Source: Blastopirellula marina
GTDB lineage: Bacteria; Planctomycetota; Planctomycetia; Pirellulales; Pirellulaceae
NCBI RefSeq assembly: GCF_002967765.1
Contig: NZ_PUHY01000012.1
Span: 806,001 to 870,000, forward strand
DNA: 64,000 nucleotides
Direction of reading: 5' to 3'
Shown here piece by piece: positions 24,842 through 33,657 of this stretch (its first letter is position 1; each line of letters begins with the position of its first letter). The notes below the pieces were generated by a model. That model was given only the letters and a program-made list of their open reading frames with translations, was not told the DNA's origin and searched no databases. The translations under genes were made by a program, and so were the position numbers.

Positions 24842-26338
24842 CTATCGTTTCGGTGCCCCAATCCCACCAGCGTTTCTACGGAGTTCGGCAGGCTCGGCAA
24901 CGTGGATTGGCTTTTCAAGGCCGTGCAGACGTAAACACTGGGTGAACGACTCGAATGTCGCGTTCAGTACAGTACACAGGTAGATTGGCAAATCTTTCTT
25001 CGTGATTGTGTTGGTACTCACCTGGTAATACTTGGCGTAGTCTTCAGCCGCGGGGCTTTGGAGATCGAGTCGCATCTTTGTGAACACGCGATTGATCGAC
25101 GCCGCCGTCACATGTTGGAACCCGTAGGCCTCCTTCGCATCGTATTCCTGTTTCCAGGTTTCGCTTCCCCTTTTTTTGAGTGCCGCGAGATCAAGGTATT
25201 CGACTTGCCAGTTCGAGATCACCGTCGATTGATCATCGATTTGAAAGACTTGAAATGCCGAATTGTTTCCGAAGATCGGACTGACCGCCGGTGCAATCTT
25301 GTGAAGAAGGATCGGCTGACCGTCAATACGATCGATACGGAAGTCATCCATGTGGGTATGCCCTGTGAACGACACGTGCAGGACATCTCGATATTCGTCG
25401 ATGATGGAGAGGTAACGCGTGGTGAATTCATCGGTCCATAGCTCGGCCGCTTTGCTCTTGCCGCTATCCTTCTCTTCGACGTAGCTATCGAGCCCTGGCG
25501 GAACATGCATTAGCAGCCAGACCCGCTTCTTCTCGGTTCGCGCTTGAGCTAGTTCTTCCTTCAACCAACCCATTAGCGCTCTGCCTGGCGCGGTACCTGG
25601 GTCGGTACAATCGCAGCAGTTTTGTTTGCCAGGAGCGTGATACGCACAGCAGTAACTGCCGGACCATAGTACCGAATTCAAGACCAGCAATCGATCTGCT
25701 GGTAAGCCAGGGAGTTCCGCTCGATAGGCACCGAGCTCCGAGAACTCTTGTCGAAACGAATCTTGATCGACCGTACCATGGAGTAGTGGTTGCCAGATTT
25801 GTCCGAACGACTTGAGAAACGACCCACCCGGCTGAATCCAGTAGTCGCCGCAATACGAGTCATCGTTTCCTAATGTTGCCAATATCGGCGTATCTGGAAA
25901 TCGTTTTTTGAATTCCTGGGCAACGACTGCCAACGCTTTGTTGGTGAAATCACGATAAGCCTGAGGGTTCTGGGCAATCGTTTCCCCGGCTAGTTTGTCG
26001 TAATTAGCTTGCCAATCATGAGCAAGGAAGTCGCCGGGATAGAGGATGAACGCAGGTTCCGGCAAACGCTGCTGCGCGGCGTCGAGTGCCGAGACCATCA
26101 GCGCGAAGTTACTGTCGCTACCATAGGCCGGCGGCGGTTGCTTCAGCGACTCAAAGAACCCCGGCCACTGCTCTGCCGGCAGTTGTTGCAGGGCTTTGAA
26201 TTGAGCCTGATTCAATCCGGCCATCGGATTGAAGTGGATGTCGGACAGCACGAGAAACTCGGCAGCCTGCATTTGTGCCGCGAGTCCCACCAAAAGACAG
26301 AAGCAGAAAATCGTCCACCGCAGAAGCCTACAGGTCAT
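24842..26338 (-). CDS. Exported metallophosphoesterase, acid-sphingomyelinase-like
   Basis: The 498-residue product has a signal peptide (to about residue 25). Calcineurin-type motifs are visible in order: LSDIHFN, PGDFLAHD, LGNDDSYCG, LMHVPPG and GHTHMDDF. These bind two metal ions. The order and the insert rich in Cys (SYCCAYHAPGKQNCCDC) recall acid sphingomyelinase-like phosphodiesterases. It would hydrolyse phosphoesters or phosphodiesters outside the cytoplasm; the substrate is unknown. It is a single gene facing efp. Confidence 0.87.
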   Translation of the reverse strand: MTCRLLRWTIFCFCLLVGLAAQMQAAEFLVLSDIHFNPMAGLNQAQFKALQQLPAEQWPGFFESLKQPPPAYGSDSNFALMVSALDAAQQRLPEPAFILYPGDFLAHDWQANYDKLAGETIAQNPQAYRDFTNKALAVVAQEFKKRFPDTPILATLGNDDSYCGDYWIQPGGSFLKSFGQIWQPLLHGTVDQDSFRQEFSELGAYRAELPGLPADRLLVLNSVLWSGSYCCAYHAPGKQNCCDCTDPGTAPGRALMGWLKEELAQARTEKKRVWLLMHVPPGLDSYVEEKDSGKSKAAELWTDEFTTRYLSIIDEYRDVLHVSFTGHTHMDDFRIDRIDGQPILLHKIAPAVSPIFGNNSAFQVFQIDDQSTVISNWQVEYLDLAALKKRGSETWKQEYDAKEAYGFQHVTAASINRVFTKMRLDLQSPAAEDYAKYYQVSTNTITKKDLPIYLCTVLNATFESFTQCLRLHGLEKPIHVAEPAELRRNAGGIGAPKR

Positions 26339-26430
26339 GTTGTCCTAGCTGTTGAAACGAGACGGGGAGCTGATTGGAAGTGCCTATCATCTCCGTCATG
26401 TGTTCCCGTTGCAAGGCAAACTCTTGGGCG

Positions 26431-27333
26431 TCAAATCGAGGACGGTGGAATAACGTCGCTGAATGGATCCTCTTCGACTGTTCGCTCGCCGAGCAAAGGG
26501 GGGGCTACTTCGCAGAAAGCCAGGGCACCTTCCATGGTATAAACCAGCAGCCACACGACGAGCGGGCCCACAAGGTGGGACATGATCAGGAATGCGTCAA
26601 ATTCATAATGATACCACCGCGTATCTAGGAAACGATGGATCACGACCAGTTCGACTATGGGCAGCACAATTAGCACCAGCAGCGCGGAACTGCGAAATAC
26701 AATTGCCGTTCGATACCTCGTCGGTACCAGCATCGGAAGACTGGCGACAACGACATTCAACGCCACTAGTGGGCCAACGAGAAAGAACGTTACCGCAAGT
26801 CGCCGGTTCTCAAAGACATCTAAGCTGAAGCCGGTGTCTCGGAGTAGTGCCATCGATGCCGCCAGAATGATTATGCAGCCACCGATTTGCCAGAGCGTGA
26901 ATTGAACAGGGCGGCACGGCAACAAGTAAAAACTTGGAAGTAACAGTGCCGACGCATAGGCAAGTGTCGTTGAGACAAACAGGATCAGCAACAACCAAGC
27001 GTAAAGAAATGGACTTCCCAGCCCAAGGATCACAACCGATCCCATAGTCAACACAACACGCCACCAAAAATTGCCGCTACCGATCACTAGCCAAACGCCG
27101 AAGATCGCCGTCAGTAACGACCCACTGATGGGAGCAAGCAAGAAGAATAGCGGAAACGCAAACCACAAAAACGATTTCGCCACCCCGCTTCGCTCTTCCT
27201 CCTGTCTTTTCTGCTCTGCCTCCCACTGCTGAGGCGATAGATTGCTGCTATGGGCATACCATTTCTGCAACGCTTCCCCGCGTAGACGAGTTAGGCCTGA
27301 ATCATCTTGCGTTGGTTGGTCGGAAGAAAGCAT
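26431..27333 (-). CDS. Polytopic membrane protein, uncharacterised
   Basis: The product (300 residues from the ATG at 27333) has a charged N-terminal stretch of ~45 residues (LSPQQWEAEQKRQEEERSG) and then about eight hydrophobic segments, ending in a short acidic tail. An open frame extends to 27453 but overlaps the terminator hairpin of the upstream gene and looks non-coding. I recognise no family. It follows the VWA lipoprotein gene on the same strand but is likely transcribed separately. Confidence 0.65.
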   Translation of the reverse strand: MLSSDQPTQDDSGLTRLRGEALQKWYAHSSNLSPQQWEAEQKRQEEERSGVAKSFLWFAFPLFFLLAPISGSLLTAIFGVWLVIGSGNFWWRVVLTMGSVVILGLGSPFLYAWLLLILFVSTTLAYASALLLPSFYLLPCRPVQFTLWQIGGCIIILAASMALLRDTGFSLDVFENRRLAVTFFLVGPLVALNVVVASLPMLVPTRYRTAIVFRSSALLVLIVLPIVELVVIHRFLDTRWYHYEFDAFLIMSHLVGPLVVWLLVYTMEGALAFCEVAPPLLGERTVEEDPFSDVIPPSSI

Positions 27334-27425
27334 AGGGCAACCGAAAAACGTACGGGTTAAGAGTGCCCAGGATAATCGGTTGCGCGATGAATTGCGAATC
27401 GCTAAATCGCGTCCTTCGAAACGAA

Positions 27426-27455
27426 CCATGCCCAAACGTCGGCGTTTGGGCATGG
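27426..27455 (-). terminator. Hairpin downstream of VWA gene
   Basis: A perfect 13-base inverted repeat (CCATGCCCAAACG, 4-base loop, CGTTTGGGCATGG) lies between the VWA gene and the membrane-protein gene. The following bases are T-rich in part (TTCGTTTCG) but there is no full T-tract. Confidence 0.65.
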
Positions 27456-27481
27456 CGAGCGAATCGGTTTACCTTGCCGCT

Positions 27482-29860
27482 TTACTTCGCAATCGTTCCC
27501 ACCTTGCGAACCATGTCCAGAAACTCTTGCCGATACGAGCTTCCAGGTCCGTCGACGTTCGAGGCGACCAGCTCTTCGATTTCGGCGAAGTTAGTGTCGG
27601 TGTGAAAGCGATCACCGCGAAGTTTCAAACCGAACATCGCTACGGCTGAGGCGAACTGGAAGTCGCCGGTCGACTGATTGAACTTGTGCCCTTCGTCCAC
27701 CACCGGATAAGTCATCAGTGTGCTGACATCCTCTTCCGGTTGTTTGTAACGAAGCTTCAAGGTCATCAGCTCGTTCGACTTGGCGGCTTTGGTGGGCTTT
27801 CGCTCAGTCTGGTATTTCAATTCGTCGACCATCGGTTCCGCGGCGGCCAGTTCTTCCTTGCCAGTTGCGGGGACGATTTCATAGAACGCCGTGACCGTGT
27901 GCCCAGCGCCGATTTCTCCGGCGTCCTTCTTGTCGTCGTTGAAATCTTGAGCGGCCAGGATGCGGTTTTCGTAACCGACCAGGCGGTAGGAAGCGACCTT
28001 CTTCGGGTTGAACTCGATCTGGATCTTCACGTCCTTGGCGATCGTCAGCAGGGTACCGCTCATCTGTTCGACAAGCACCTTTTGGGCTTCTTTGTCGTTG
28101 TCGATGAACGCGTAGTTGCCGTTCGCTTTGTTCGAGAGTTGTTCGAGCATCGAGTCATTGTGATTACCGATACCGAAGCCAAGGATGCTTAGGTAAATGT
28201 TCTTCTTGGCCTGCTCGGCGGCCATTTCAACCAAGCCGCCGGTGCTGGTTTCTCCGACATTGAAATCGCCGTCCGTGCAGAGGATCACCCGGTTGGTGCC
28301 ACCCTGAATAAAGTTTTCGGTGGCCGTTTTATAGGCCAACTGAATCCCTTGTCCGCCGTTGGTTGAACCGCCCGCTTGCAGGCGATCGAGTGCAGACAGA
28401 ATCTTGGCTTTGTCGTAACCGTAGGTTGGTTCGAGGACCATGCCTGCGGCACCCGCGTAAACGACGATGGAAACCTTGTCGTTCTCGCCCAGTTGATCGA
28501 CGAGCATCTTCATGCCCTTCTTCAGCAGCGGCAGTTTGTTGGTCGAATTCATCGAGCCGGAGACGTCCAGCAGGAACACAATGTTGCTGGCAGGTCGCTC
28601 TTGCGTGTCGACTTCCTTCCCCTTGATGCCCACTCGCACTAAGCGATGCGTTGGATTCCAGGGGCAACTGGCGACTTCCACGTTGGCCGCAAACGGATGT
28701 TCGTCGGTTGGTTGGGCATAGTCGTATTGGAAGTAGTTGACCAGTTCTTCCACCCGCACAGCGTCGCGGGGCGGAAGCTGGTTGAACTGACTGAGGTACG
28801 AGCGAATCTTCGAGTAAGAAGCGGTGTCGACATCGATCGAGAAGGTCGACAGAGGTTGATCAGCGACTGCGATGAAGTTGTTCTCTTCAATCGGTTCAAA
28901 CTTGTCTCCACCTTCGCCCGGTCCAACCCCGTCGCTCGGTTTCTGACCGGCAAGGTCATCCCTCGCTGGGGCGTTCGGATCGAAGGGGTGATTCTCGAAA
29001 TCAGATTCCGACTTTGCTAAGTTGCGCCGTGTACGAGAGAGAGGCTCTGCAGCGGCAGGGACAGGATTGCTGACCGCCGGAAGGGGAGCGACCTGCATCG
29101 CTTCGTTTAGTGGGGCGATACCGAAACCACGGTTGTCTTGTTTCGATTCGGACGCCGTCTCGGTTGCTCCTCGGCGAAACGCTTCCGCTTGTCCTTGACC
29201 TTGCTGCTGGCGACTTTCGTTGACAGGCATTTCAGCCAGCGGTGCCATTGCTTTCTTTGCCGCCTCGCCGTAGCCACCTCCATAGCCAGCATCAATTCCT
29301 TGGACACCGTACTCGTCGGAAGGAGCCCCTCCCGGATAGCCGCCACCCATGCCGCTGCCGCCAACGTCGTATCCGCCACCGCCACCCATGCCGCCGGCAT
29401 CGGCACCTGGAGCGTAACCGCCACCTCCGTATCCGCCACCTCCGTATCCGCCACCTCCGTATCCGCCAGCGCCGTATCCGCCAGCGCCACCATAACCACC
29501 AGGGCCGCTGCTAGGATCTCCGTAAGCACCGCCCATCATCGCAGGAGCAGCACCGTCGCCTTCCTGTGGGGCAACGCCAGACTGGAATTTTAAGTCGCTT
29601 ACCGGCGAATCCTTCGCTCTTACCATGCGTACAGGCGGCGTCGCTAAAGAATCGTCGGCAAGTTCTTCTATTTCGACGACGCTTTCGGCTTCTTCCAACG
29701 GTCGGCTCAACAGTTCCTTGTCGACTACCTGGGCAGGAGAGCTACTGGCGTTGGGGGCTTCCTGGCCTGGGGCGGAGTCGAGGGCCGTTTGAGGTTGCGC
29801 ACTACAGCCCCAGATCGCGACACCGAGCAGCAAGGGGGTCAGAATCCATGTCTTTTTCAT
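27482..29860 (-). CDS. VWA-domain lipoprotein with Gly/Tyr-rich linker (YfbK-like)
   Basis: The product has 792 residues from the ATG at 29860. The lipobox AIWGC sets the lipid Cys. A disordered linker with a Gly-Tyr repeat block (GGYGGGGY units) follows. The C-terminal two thirds match YfbK-type proteins: an N-terminal FSIDVDTASYSKIRSYL segment, a von Willebrand A domain with the MIDAS metal site (DVSGSMN, then CTDGDFNVG), and a C-terminal DUF3520-like domain. VWA domains mediate metal-dependent protein binding. It is probably attached to the envelope. The linker DNA has 15-base tandem repeats. Confidence 0.87.
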   Translation of the reverse strand: MKKTWILTPLLLGVAIWGCSAQPQTALDSAPGQEAPNASSSPAQVVDKELLSRPLEEAESVVEIEELADDSLATPPVRMVRAKDSPVSDLKFQSGVAPQEGDGAAPAMMGGAYGDPSSGPGGYGGAGGYGAGGYGGGGYGGGGYGGGGYAPGADAGGMGGGGGYDVGGSGMGGGYPGGAPSDEYGVQGIDAGYGGGYGEAAKKAMAPLAEMPVNESRQQQGQGQAEAFRRGATETASESKQDNRGFGIAPLNEAMQVAPLPAVSNPVPAAAEPLSRTRRNLAKSESDFENHPFDPNAPARDDLAGQKPSDGVGPGEGGDKFEPIEENNFIAVADQPLSTFSIDVDTASYSKIRSYLSQFNQLPPRDAVRVEELVNYFQYDYAQPTDEHPFAANVEVASCPWNPTHRLVRVGIKGKEVDTQERPASNIVFLLDVSGSMNSTNKLPLLKKGMKMLVDQLGENDKVSIVVYAGAAGMVLEPTYGYDKAKILSALDRLQAGGSTNGGQGIQLAYKTATENFIQGGTNRVILCTDGDFNVGETSTGGLVEMAAEQAKKNIYLSILGFGIGNHNDSMLEQLSNKANGNYAFIDNDKEAQKVLVEQMSGTLLTIAKDVKIQIEFNPKKVASYRLVGYENRILAAQDFNDDKKDAGEIGAGHTVTAFYEIVPATGKEELAAAEPMVDELKYQTERKPTKAAKSNELMTLKLRYKQPEEDVSTLMTYPVVDEGHKFNQSTGDFQFASAVAMFGLKLRGDRFHTDTNFAEIEELVASNVDGPGSSYRQEFLDMVRKVGTIAK
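29418..29477. repeat. 15-base tandem repeat inside VWA gene
   Basis: Three exact copies of CCGCCACCTCCGTAT and a fourth with two changes encode the Gly-Gly-Tyr units on the minus strand. A partial fifth copy follows. Confidence 0.85.
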
Positions 29861-30051
29861 CGTTCTTGATCCGCACAATTTGGTTTTCGGATGAGTCTTT
29901 CGCCTTTTCAGTGAGCTCGACTGGTGAGACGAGCGTGTCGTGGAGAACGATTTCCAAGAAACGACAATTTTCTAGATTTTTGGGAGAACGTGAACTGCTT
30001 CGTCGACAGCAGCGAAAGTGGGGGATTCTTACCGAACACTGAAATTTTGGC

Positions 30052-30771
30052 TTAGTACCGAGATAGATCCGCTAGCGATACCCAATCCACTGGGTCGGGA
30101 ATCGAATCCGCGTTAAATGGCGTATGCGTTAGAATCGGAACTCCACAGCGGGATTCGAGTTCGGCTCGGTTGGATGTACGGCTGGCATCATCCTCGTGGT
30201 GAGAGACGTCGTTCAGAACGACTCCGGCAATAGGCAAACCGTCGGTGTAAGAAGTTGCCGTGATTAAGGTTTGCAGTGTTTCGTTGATTACGCCTAAGCG
30301 ATTGGCCGCCACGACGATCAGCGGGAAACCAAACTCCATGGCCAGGTCCGCGACGTAGTCCTCGTCGGACATGGGGGACATGAGCCCACCGGCTCCTTCA
30401 ACCAGGATCAGATCGCAGGCGCCAGCCTCATGCTGCTCGATCCAGAATTCGAGCCCAGTTCTCAGGAGCTTGGTATCGAGTTCCTTCCCTTCGGCCCTGG
30501 CGGCTAAATGTGGAGCGAGCGGCGCCGTGAAGGTTTGGGGGCAGATTGACAGCGGATCCCAGATTCTCCCCGACTTTTCCCATAGTGCTTGGACGTCTTC
30601 CCACAGGGGTTCTCCGTCGCGCCAGATCATACCGCTGGCCGCCGGTTTATACACGCCGACTCGTTTGCCTGCATTTCTGAGGCTTTCAGCGATCAAACCG
30701 GCCACGTGGGTCTTGCCGACGCCCGTATTATTTCCGGTAATGAAGAGTCCCTGTGGTGGTTTTCCGTTCAT
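30052..30771 (-). CDS. bioD: Dethiobiotin synthetase
   Basis: The 239-residue enzyme has the P-loop GNNTGVGKT at 13-21, KPAASG, a Thr-rich switch region and LVEGAGGLMSP. BioD closes the ureido ring of dethiobiotin from 7,8-diaminopelargonate, CO2 and ATP in the cytoplasm. The length is typical. No other biotin gene is nearby, so the pathway is scattered in this genome. It lies divergent to aguB with a 66-base gap. Confidence 0.93.
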   Translation of the reverse strand: MNGKPPQGLFITGNNTGVGKTHVAGLIAESLRNAGKRVGVYKPAASGMIWRDGEPLWEDVQALWEKSGRIWDPLSICPQTFTAPLAPHLAARAEGKELDTKLLRTGLEFWIEQHEAGACDLILVEGAGGLMSPMSDEDYVADLAMEFGFPLIVVAANRLGVINETLQTLITATSYTDGLPIAGVVLNDVSHHEDDASRTSNRAELESRCGVPILTHTPFNADSIPDPVDWVSLADLSRY

Positions 30772-30837
30772 AGGGGAAAGAGTACCATTTTGCCAGTTCG
30801 CCTTACAGGGAATTCACGAGGGAAAGAAGCTAGAAAA

Positions 30838-31725
30838 ATGAGCAAACCGGATAAGGTCAACGTCGCGGTTGTGCAGATGACATGTACCGCCAACAAGCAG
30901 GCAAATGTCGACAAAGCGATCGAGAAGATTGCCGATGCGGCGAAGAAGGGGGCGAACATCGTTTGTCTTCAGGAGTTGTTTCCTGGGCTCTACTTCTGCC
31001 AGACGGAAGACCACATCCAGTTCGAATTGGCAGAGCCGATTCCTGGCCCAACCAGCGAGCGAATTCAAGCCGCCGCGAAGCAGCATGGCGTGGTGGTCGT
31101 TGCTTCCCTGTTCGAGAAGCGGACCGAAGGTGTCTATCACAACACGGCTGCTGTATTCGATGCCGATGGGGCGTTTCTGGGGATCTATCGCAAGATGCAC
31201 ATCCCAGACGATCCGCACTACTACGAGAAGTTTTACTTCACGCCGGGGGATGTCGGGTTCAGGACCTTCGATACCAAGTTCGGCCGAGTGGGCGTTTGCA
31301 TTTGCTGGGATCAATGGTTCCCGGAAGCGGCTCGCTTGACTGCCCTCACCGGTGCGCAGATTCTGGTTTACCCGACCGCGATTGGTTGGCTGCATCCCGA
31401 GAAGGAAGAGTACGGCCCAGCACAGGTATCCGCTTGGGAGACAATGATGCGGAGCCACGCGATCGCTAACGGCGTGTTCGTGGCGGCCCCCAACCGGGTT
31501 GGCATCGAAGAGAACATCGAGTTCTGGGGACATTCGTTCGTGGTCGATCCGACCGGAACGCTGCTGGAGGTGGCCTCGCACGATCAGGAAGAGACGCTGA
31601 TTGTGGAATGTAACTTGGCCCAGATCGACTTTTCAAGAACGCACTGGCCGTTTCTGCGCGATCGTCGCATCGATGCCTATAGCGGACTGACCAAGCGATT
31701 CATCGATGGGGATATCACCACATGA
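30838..31725 (+). CDS. aguB: N-carbamoylputrescine amidase
   Basis: This nitrilase-superfamily enzyme has 295 residues and starts at the ATG at 30838 behind GAGGGAAAGAAG. The catalytic Glu, Lys and Cys are in CLQELFPGLYF, YRKMHIPDDP and GVCICWDQWFPEAAR. The HIPDDPHYYEKFYF stretch is typical of AguB. It hydrolyses N-carbamoylputrescine to putrescine, CO2 and ammonia. Its stop overlaps the aguA start by 4 bases (ATGA), so the two enzymes of agmatine use are translationally coupled. Confidence 0.95.
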   Translation: MSKPDKVNVAVVQMTCTANKQANVDKAIEKIADAAKKGANIVCLQELFPGLYFCQTEDHIQFELAEPIPGPTSERIQAAAKQHGVVVVASLFEKRTEGVYHNTAAVFDADGAFLGIYRKMHIPDDPHYYEKFYFTPGDVGFRTFDTKFGRVGVCICWDQWFPEAARLTALTGAQILVYPTAIGWLHPEKEEYGPAQVSAWETMMRSHAIANGVFVAAPNRVGIEENIEFWGHSFVVDPTGTLLEVASHDQEETLIVECNLAQIDFSRTHWPFLRDRRIDAYSGLTKRFIDGDITT

Positions 31726-32753
31726 GCGAGCGGCTTACGCCTAAAGAAGAAGGATATCGCTGGCCAGCCGAATGGGAACCGCACATCGGGACGCTGCTCT
31801 CGTGGCCCCATAATCGCGACTCGTGGCCAGGCAAGTTCGAGCCGGTACCTGGCGTCTACAAGAAGTTGGTGACGGCGTTGTCGGAAGTGGAGGACGTTCA
31901 TATCCTGGCCGCCGCCGGAGAGGTACTGACCCAGGCCGAAGATTTGGTCGGACATCTGCCGAATGTTTCGATCCACGCGATTCCGACCAACGATGCTTGG
32001 GCACGCGACCATGGCCCAAGCTTTTTGGAGGCCCCCAAAGGGAAGCCTTGGATGGCGGTCGATTGGAATTACAACGCGTGGGGCGGCAAGTATCCTCCAT
32101 GGGATAACGACGACGCCGTGCCAAGCCGCTTGAGTGAGAAGCTGGGGTTCGGCCGCTTTCAACCAGGCATCGTGATGGAAGGTGGCGCCGTCGACGGTAA
32201 CGGGGCGGGGCTCGTGTTGAGCACCACGGAATGTTTGCTCAATCCCAACCGCAATCCCCATCTTTCGCAAGCAGAAACCGAGAAGTTTCTGTGTGACTAC
32301 CTCTGCGCTGAAAAGATCTTGTGGCTGCATCGTGGGATCGCCGGAGACGATACCGACGGCCACATCGACGAACTGGCGAGATTTGTCAGTAAGAACGTGG
32401 TTCTGGCTGCCTACGAAGAAGACAATAGCGACGAGAACTACGAACCGCTGCAAGCCAATTTCCAAGAGCTGCAGAAACTGACCGACCAAAACGGGCAATC
32501 GCTGGAAGTCGTCCCTCTGTTTATGCCTAAGGCTAAACATCAGGATGAGCAGCGGCTGCCGGCCAGCTACTGTAACTTCTACGTTGCCAATGGAATTGTC
32601 ATCGTGCCGCAGTTTGGTGATGACGCCGATGAGAAAGCATGTGACGCGCTGCAGCAGGCATTCCCCGAACGAAAGATCGTGCCAATCGATGCGATCGACC
32701 TGGTATGGGGGCTCGGCGCGTTTCACTGCATCTCGCAGCAAATCATGAAGTGA
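31722..32753 (+). CDS. aguA: Agmatine deiminase
   Basis: The 343-residue enzyme is a Porphyromonas-type peptidyl-arginine/agmatine deiminase. Key blocks are the N-terminal WPAEWEPHIGTLLSWPHN, DAWARDHGP, MEGGAVDGNG, DDTDGHIDELARFV and the catalytic Cys 336 in GAFHCISQQ at the very end. It converts agmatine to N-carbamoylputrescine, the substrate of the upstream AguB. Overlap with aguB indicates an operon. An arginine decarboxylase gene is not in the window. Confidence 0.95.
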   Translation: MSERLTPKEEGYRWPAEWEPHIGTLLSWPHNRDSWPGKFEPVPGVYKKLVTALSEVEDVHILAAAGEVLTQAEDLVGHLPNVSIHAIPTNDAWARDHGPSFLEAPKGKPWMAVDWNYNAWGGKYPPWDNDDAVPSRLSEKLGFGRFQPGIVMEGGAVDGNGAGLVLSTTECLLNPNRNPHLSQAETEKFLCDYLCAEKILWLHRGIAGDDTDGHIDELARFVSKNVVLAAYEEDNSDENYEPLQANFQELQKLTDQNGQSLEVVPLFMPKAKHQDEQRLPASYCNFYVANGIVIVPQFGDDADEKACDALQQAFPERKIVPIDAIDLVWGLGAFHCISQQIMK

Positions 32754-32822
32754 TCGTCACGGGATTGCCCCTGGCGGTTTTCGAGGTGAACTCGAAGCTC
32801 GCGATGATAACGATCGTTCGGC

Positions 32823-33161
32823 CTATGCCAAACGGCTGCCGTTGGGGACCGGCTTGTCCGGCACGGCAAGTGTGACGGCTCCCTCTTCGCCAATGAAACC
32901 AGTCACAAGGACTTCGCTGCGGATAGGACCGATTTGCTTCGGCGGGAAGTTGGTGACGGCGACGATTTGCCGGCCGACGAGTTCCTCGCGTTTGTAGAGC
33001 TTTGTAATCTGAGCACTCGATTTCTTGATGCCGATCGGTTCGCCGAAGTCGATTTTCAGCTTATAGGCGGGGCGTCTGGCTTCGGGGAAGTCTTCAGCTT
33101 CAATGATTGTGCCTACACGGAGTTCGACCGCTTCAAAATCGTTCCAGCTTATCTCGGTCAT
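32823..33161 (-). CDS. csaA: CsaA-type tRNA-binding domain protein
   Basis: The 112-residue protein is a stand-alone EMAP-II-like OB-fold (tRNA-binding) domain: [54 protein letters not shown]. CsaA in Bacillus binds preproteins and has chaperone-like activity; the fold also binds tRNA. The gene lies 3 bases behind a receiver-domain gene on the same strand, so they form an operon. Confidence 0.9.
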   Translation of the reverse strand: MTEISWNDFEAVELRVGTIIEAEDFPEARRPAYKLKIDFGEPIGIKKSSAQITKLYKREELVGRQIVAVTNFPPKQIGPIRSEVLVTGFIGEEGAVTLAVPDKPVPNGSRLA

Positions 33162-33164
33162 TTG

Positions 33165-33536
33165 TCAGCCCAAATACGGTTCCAGCTTCTTGAGCGTCGA
33201 TTCTTTCCCCAAGGCTAGTTTGCCAAAGCCTGGGACGGCACCTGCTTCCTCGGCGGCGGCCTGAGCGTCCTCGTAGTTCGAGAGCAGCATGACCGGCGTT
33301 TGAGAAAGTTGCTCATCTGCTTTGATCGTCTTCATCAGTTCGATGCCGTCGGCATGATCGCGATCGAGCTTACGATTAATGACTATCAGAGCGAACGTTT
33401 GTTCGCGCAGCATTTTTAAAGTGTCGGCCGGGCCGTGCGATTGAAGGACCTTTGCGTCAAAGTTTCGTTCGATAAGCGACTTGAGCGAGCTGTGGTCATA
33501 TCCACAGTTGCCAACGTCGAGAACCTGTTTAGGCAT
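33165..33536 (-). CDS. Degenerate receiver-domain protein
   Basis: The 123-residue product starts at the ATG at 33536 and has the size and alternating pattern of a CheY-like receiver domain without an output domain. The phospho-acceptor position at the end of strand 3 is Asn (N54 in FALIVINRK) instead of Asp. The usual N-terminal acidic pair is also missing (DVGNCGYD), though an equivalent Lys may be K106 (GFGKLALG). It therefore probably cannot be phosphorylated in the normal way. It precedes csaA by 3 bases. Confidence 0.75.
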   Translation of the reverse strand: MPKQVLDVGNCGYDHSSLKSLIERNFDAKVLQSHGPADTLKMLREQTFALIVINRKLDRDHADGIELMKTIKADEQLSQTPVMLLSNYEDAQAAAEEAGAVPGFGKLALGKESTLKKLEPYLG

Positions 33537-33590
33537 GAGTAAACCTGATTTGTGATGGGAAGCGTTGCATGAAAGTATGCGGTTGGAAAA

Positions 33591-33628
33591 CAAAAAAACG
33601 CGGGAGAGCATTGCTGCTACTCCCGCGT
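33591..33628 (-). terminator. Intrinsic terminator of PQQ-like gene
   Basis: Read on the minus strand, ACGCGGGAG and CTCCCGCGT form a stem followed by seven Ts, directly after the PQQ-like gene. Confidence 0.88.
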
Positions 33629-33657
33629 AATGTTTGATGACCAAAGAGCGGCGTTGG

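Noticed and set aside
29418-29477. Short tandem repeats as a possible CRISPR array
   Set aside because: Units are directly adjacent without spacers, in frame within a coding region.
31677-32741. 354-codon frame antisense to aguA
   Set aside because: aguA has clear catalytic motifs on the other strand and this frame has none.
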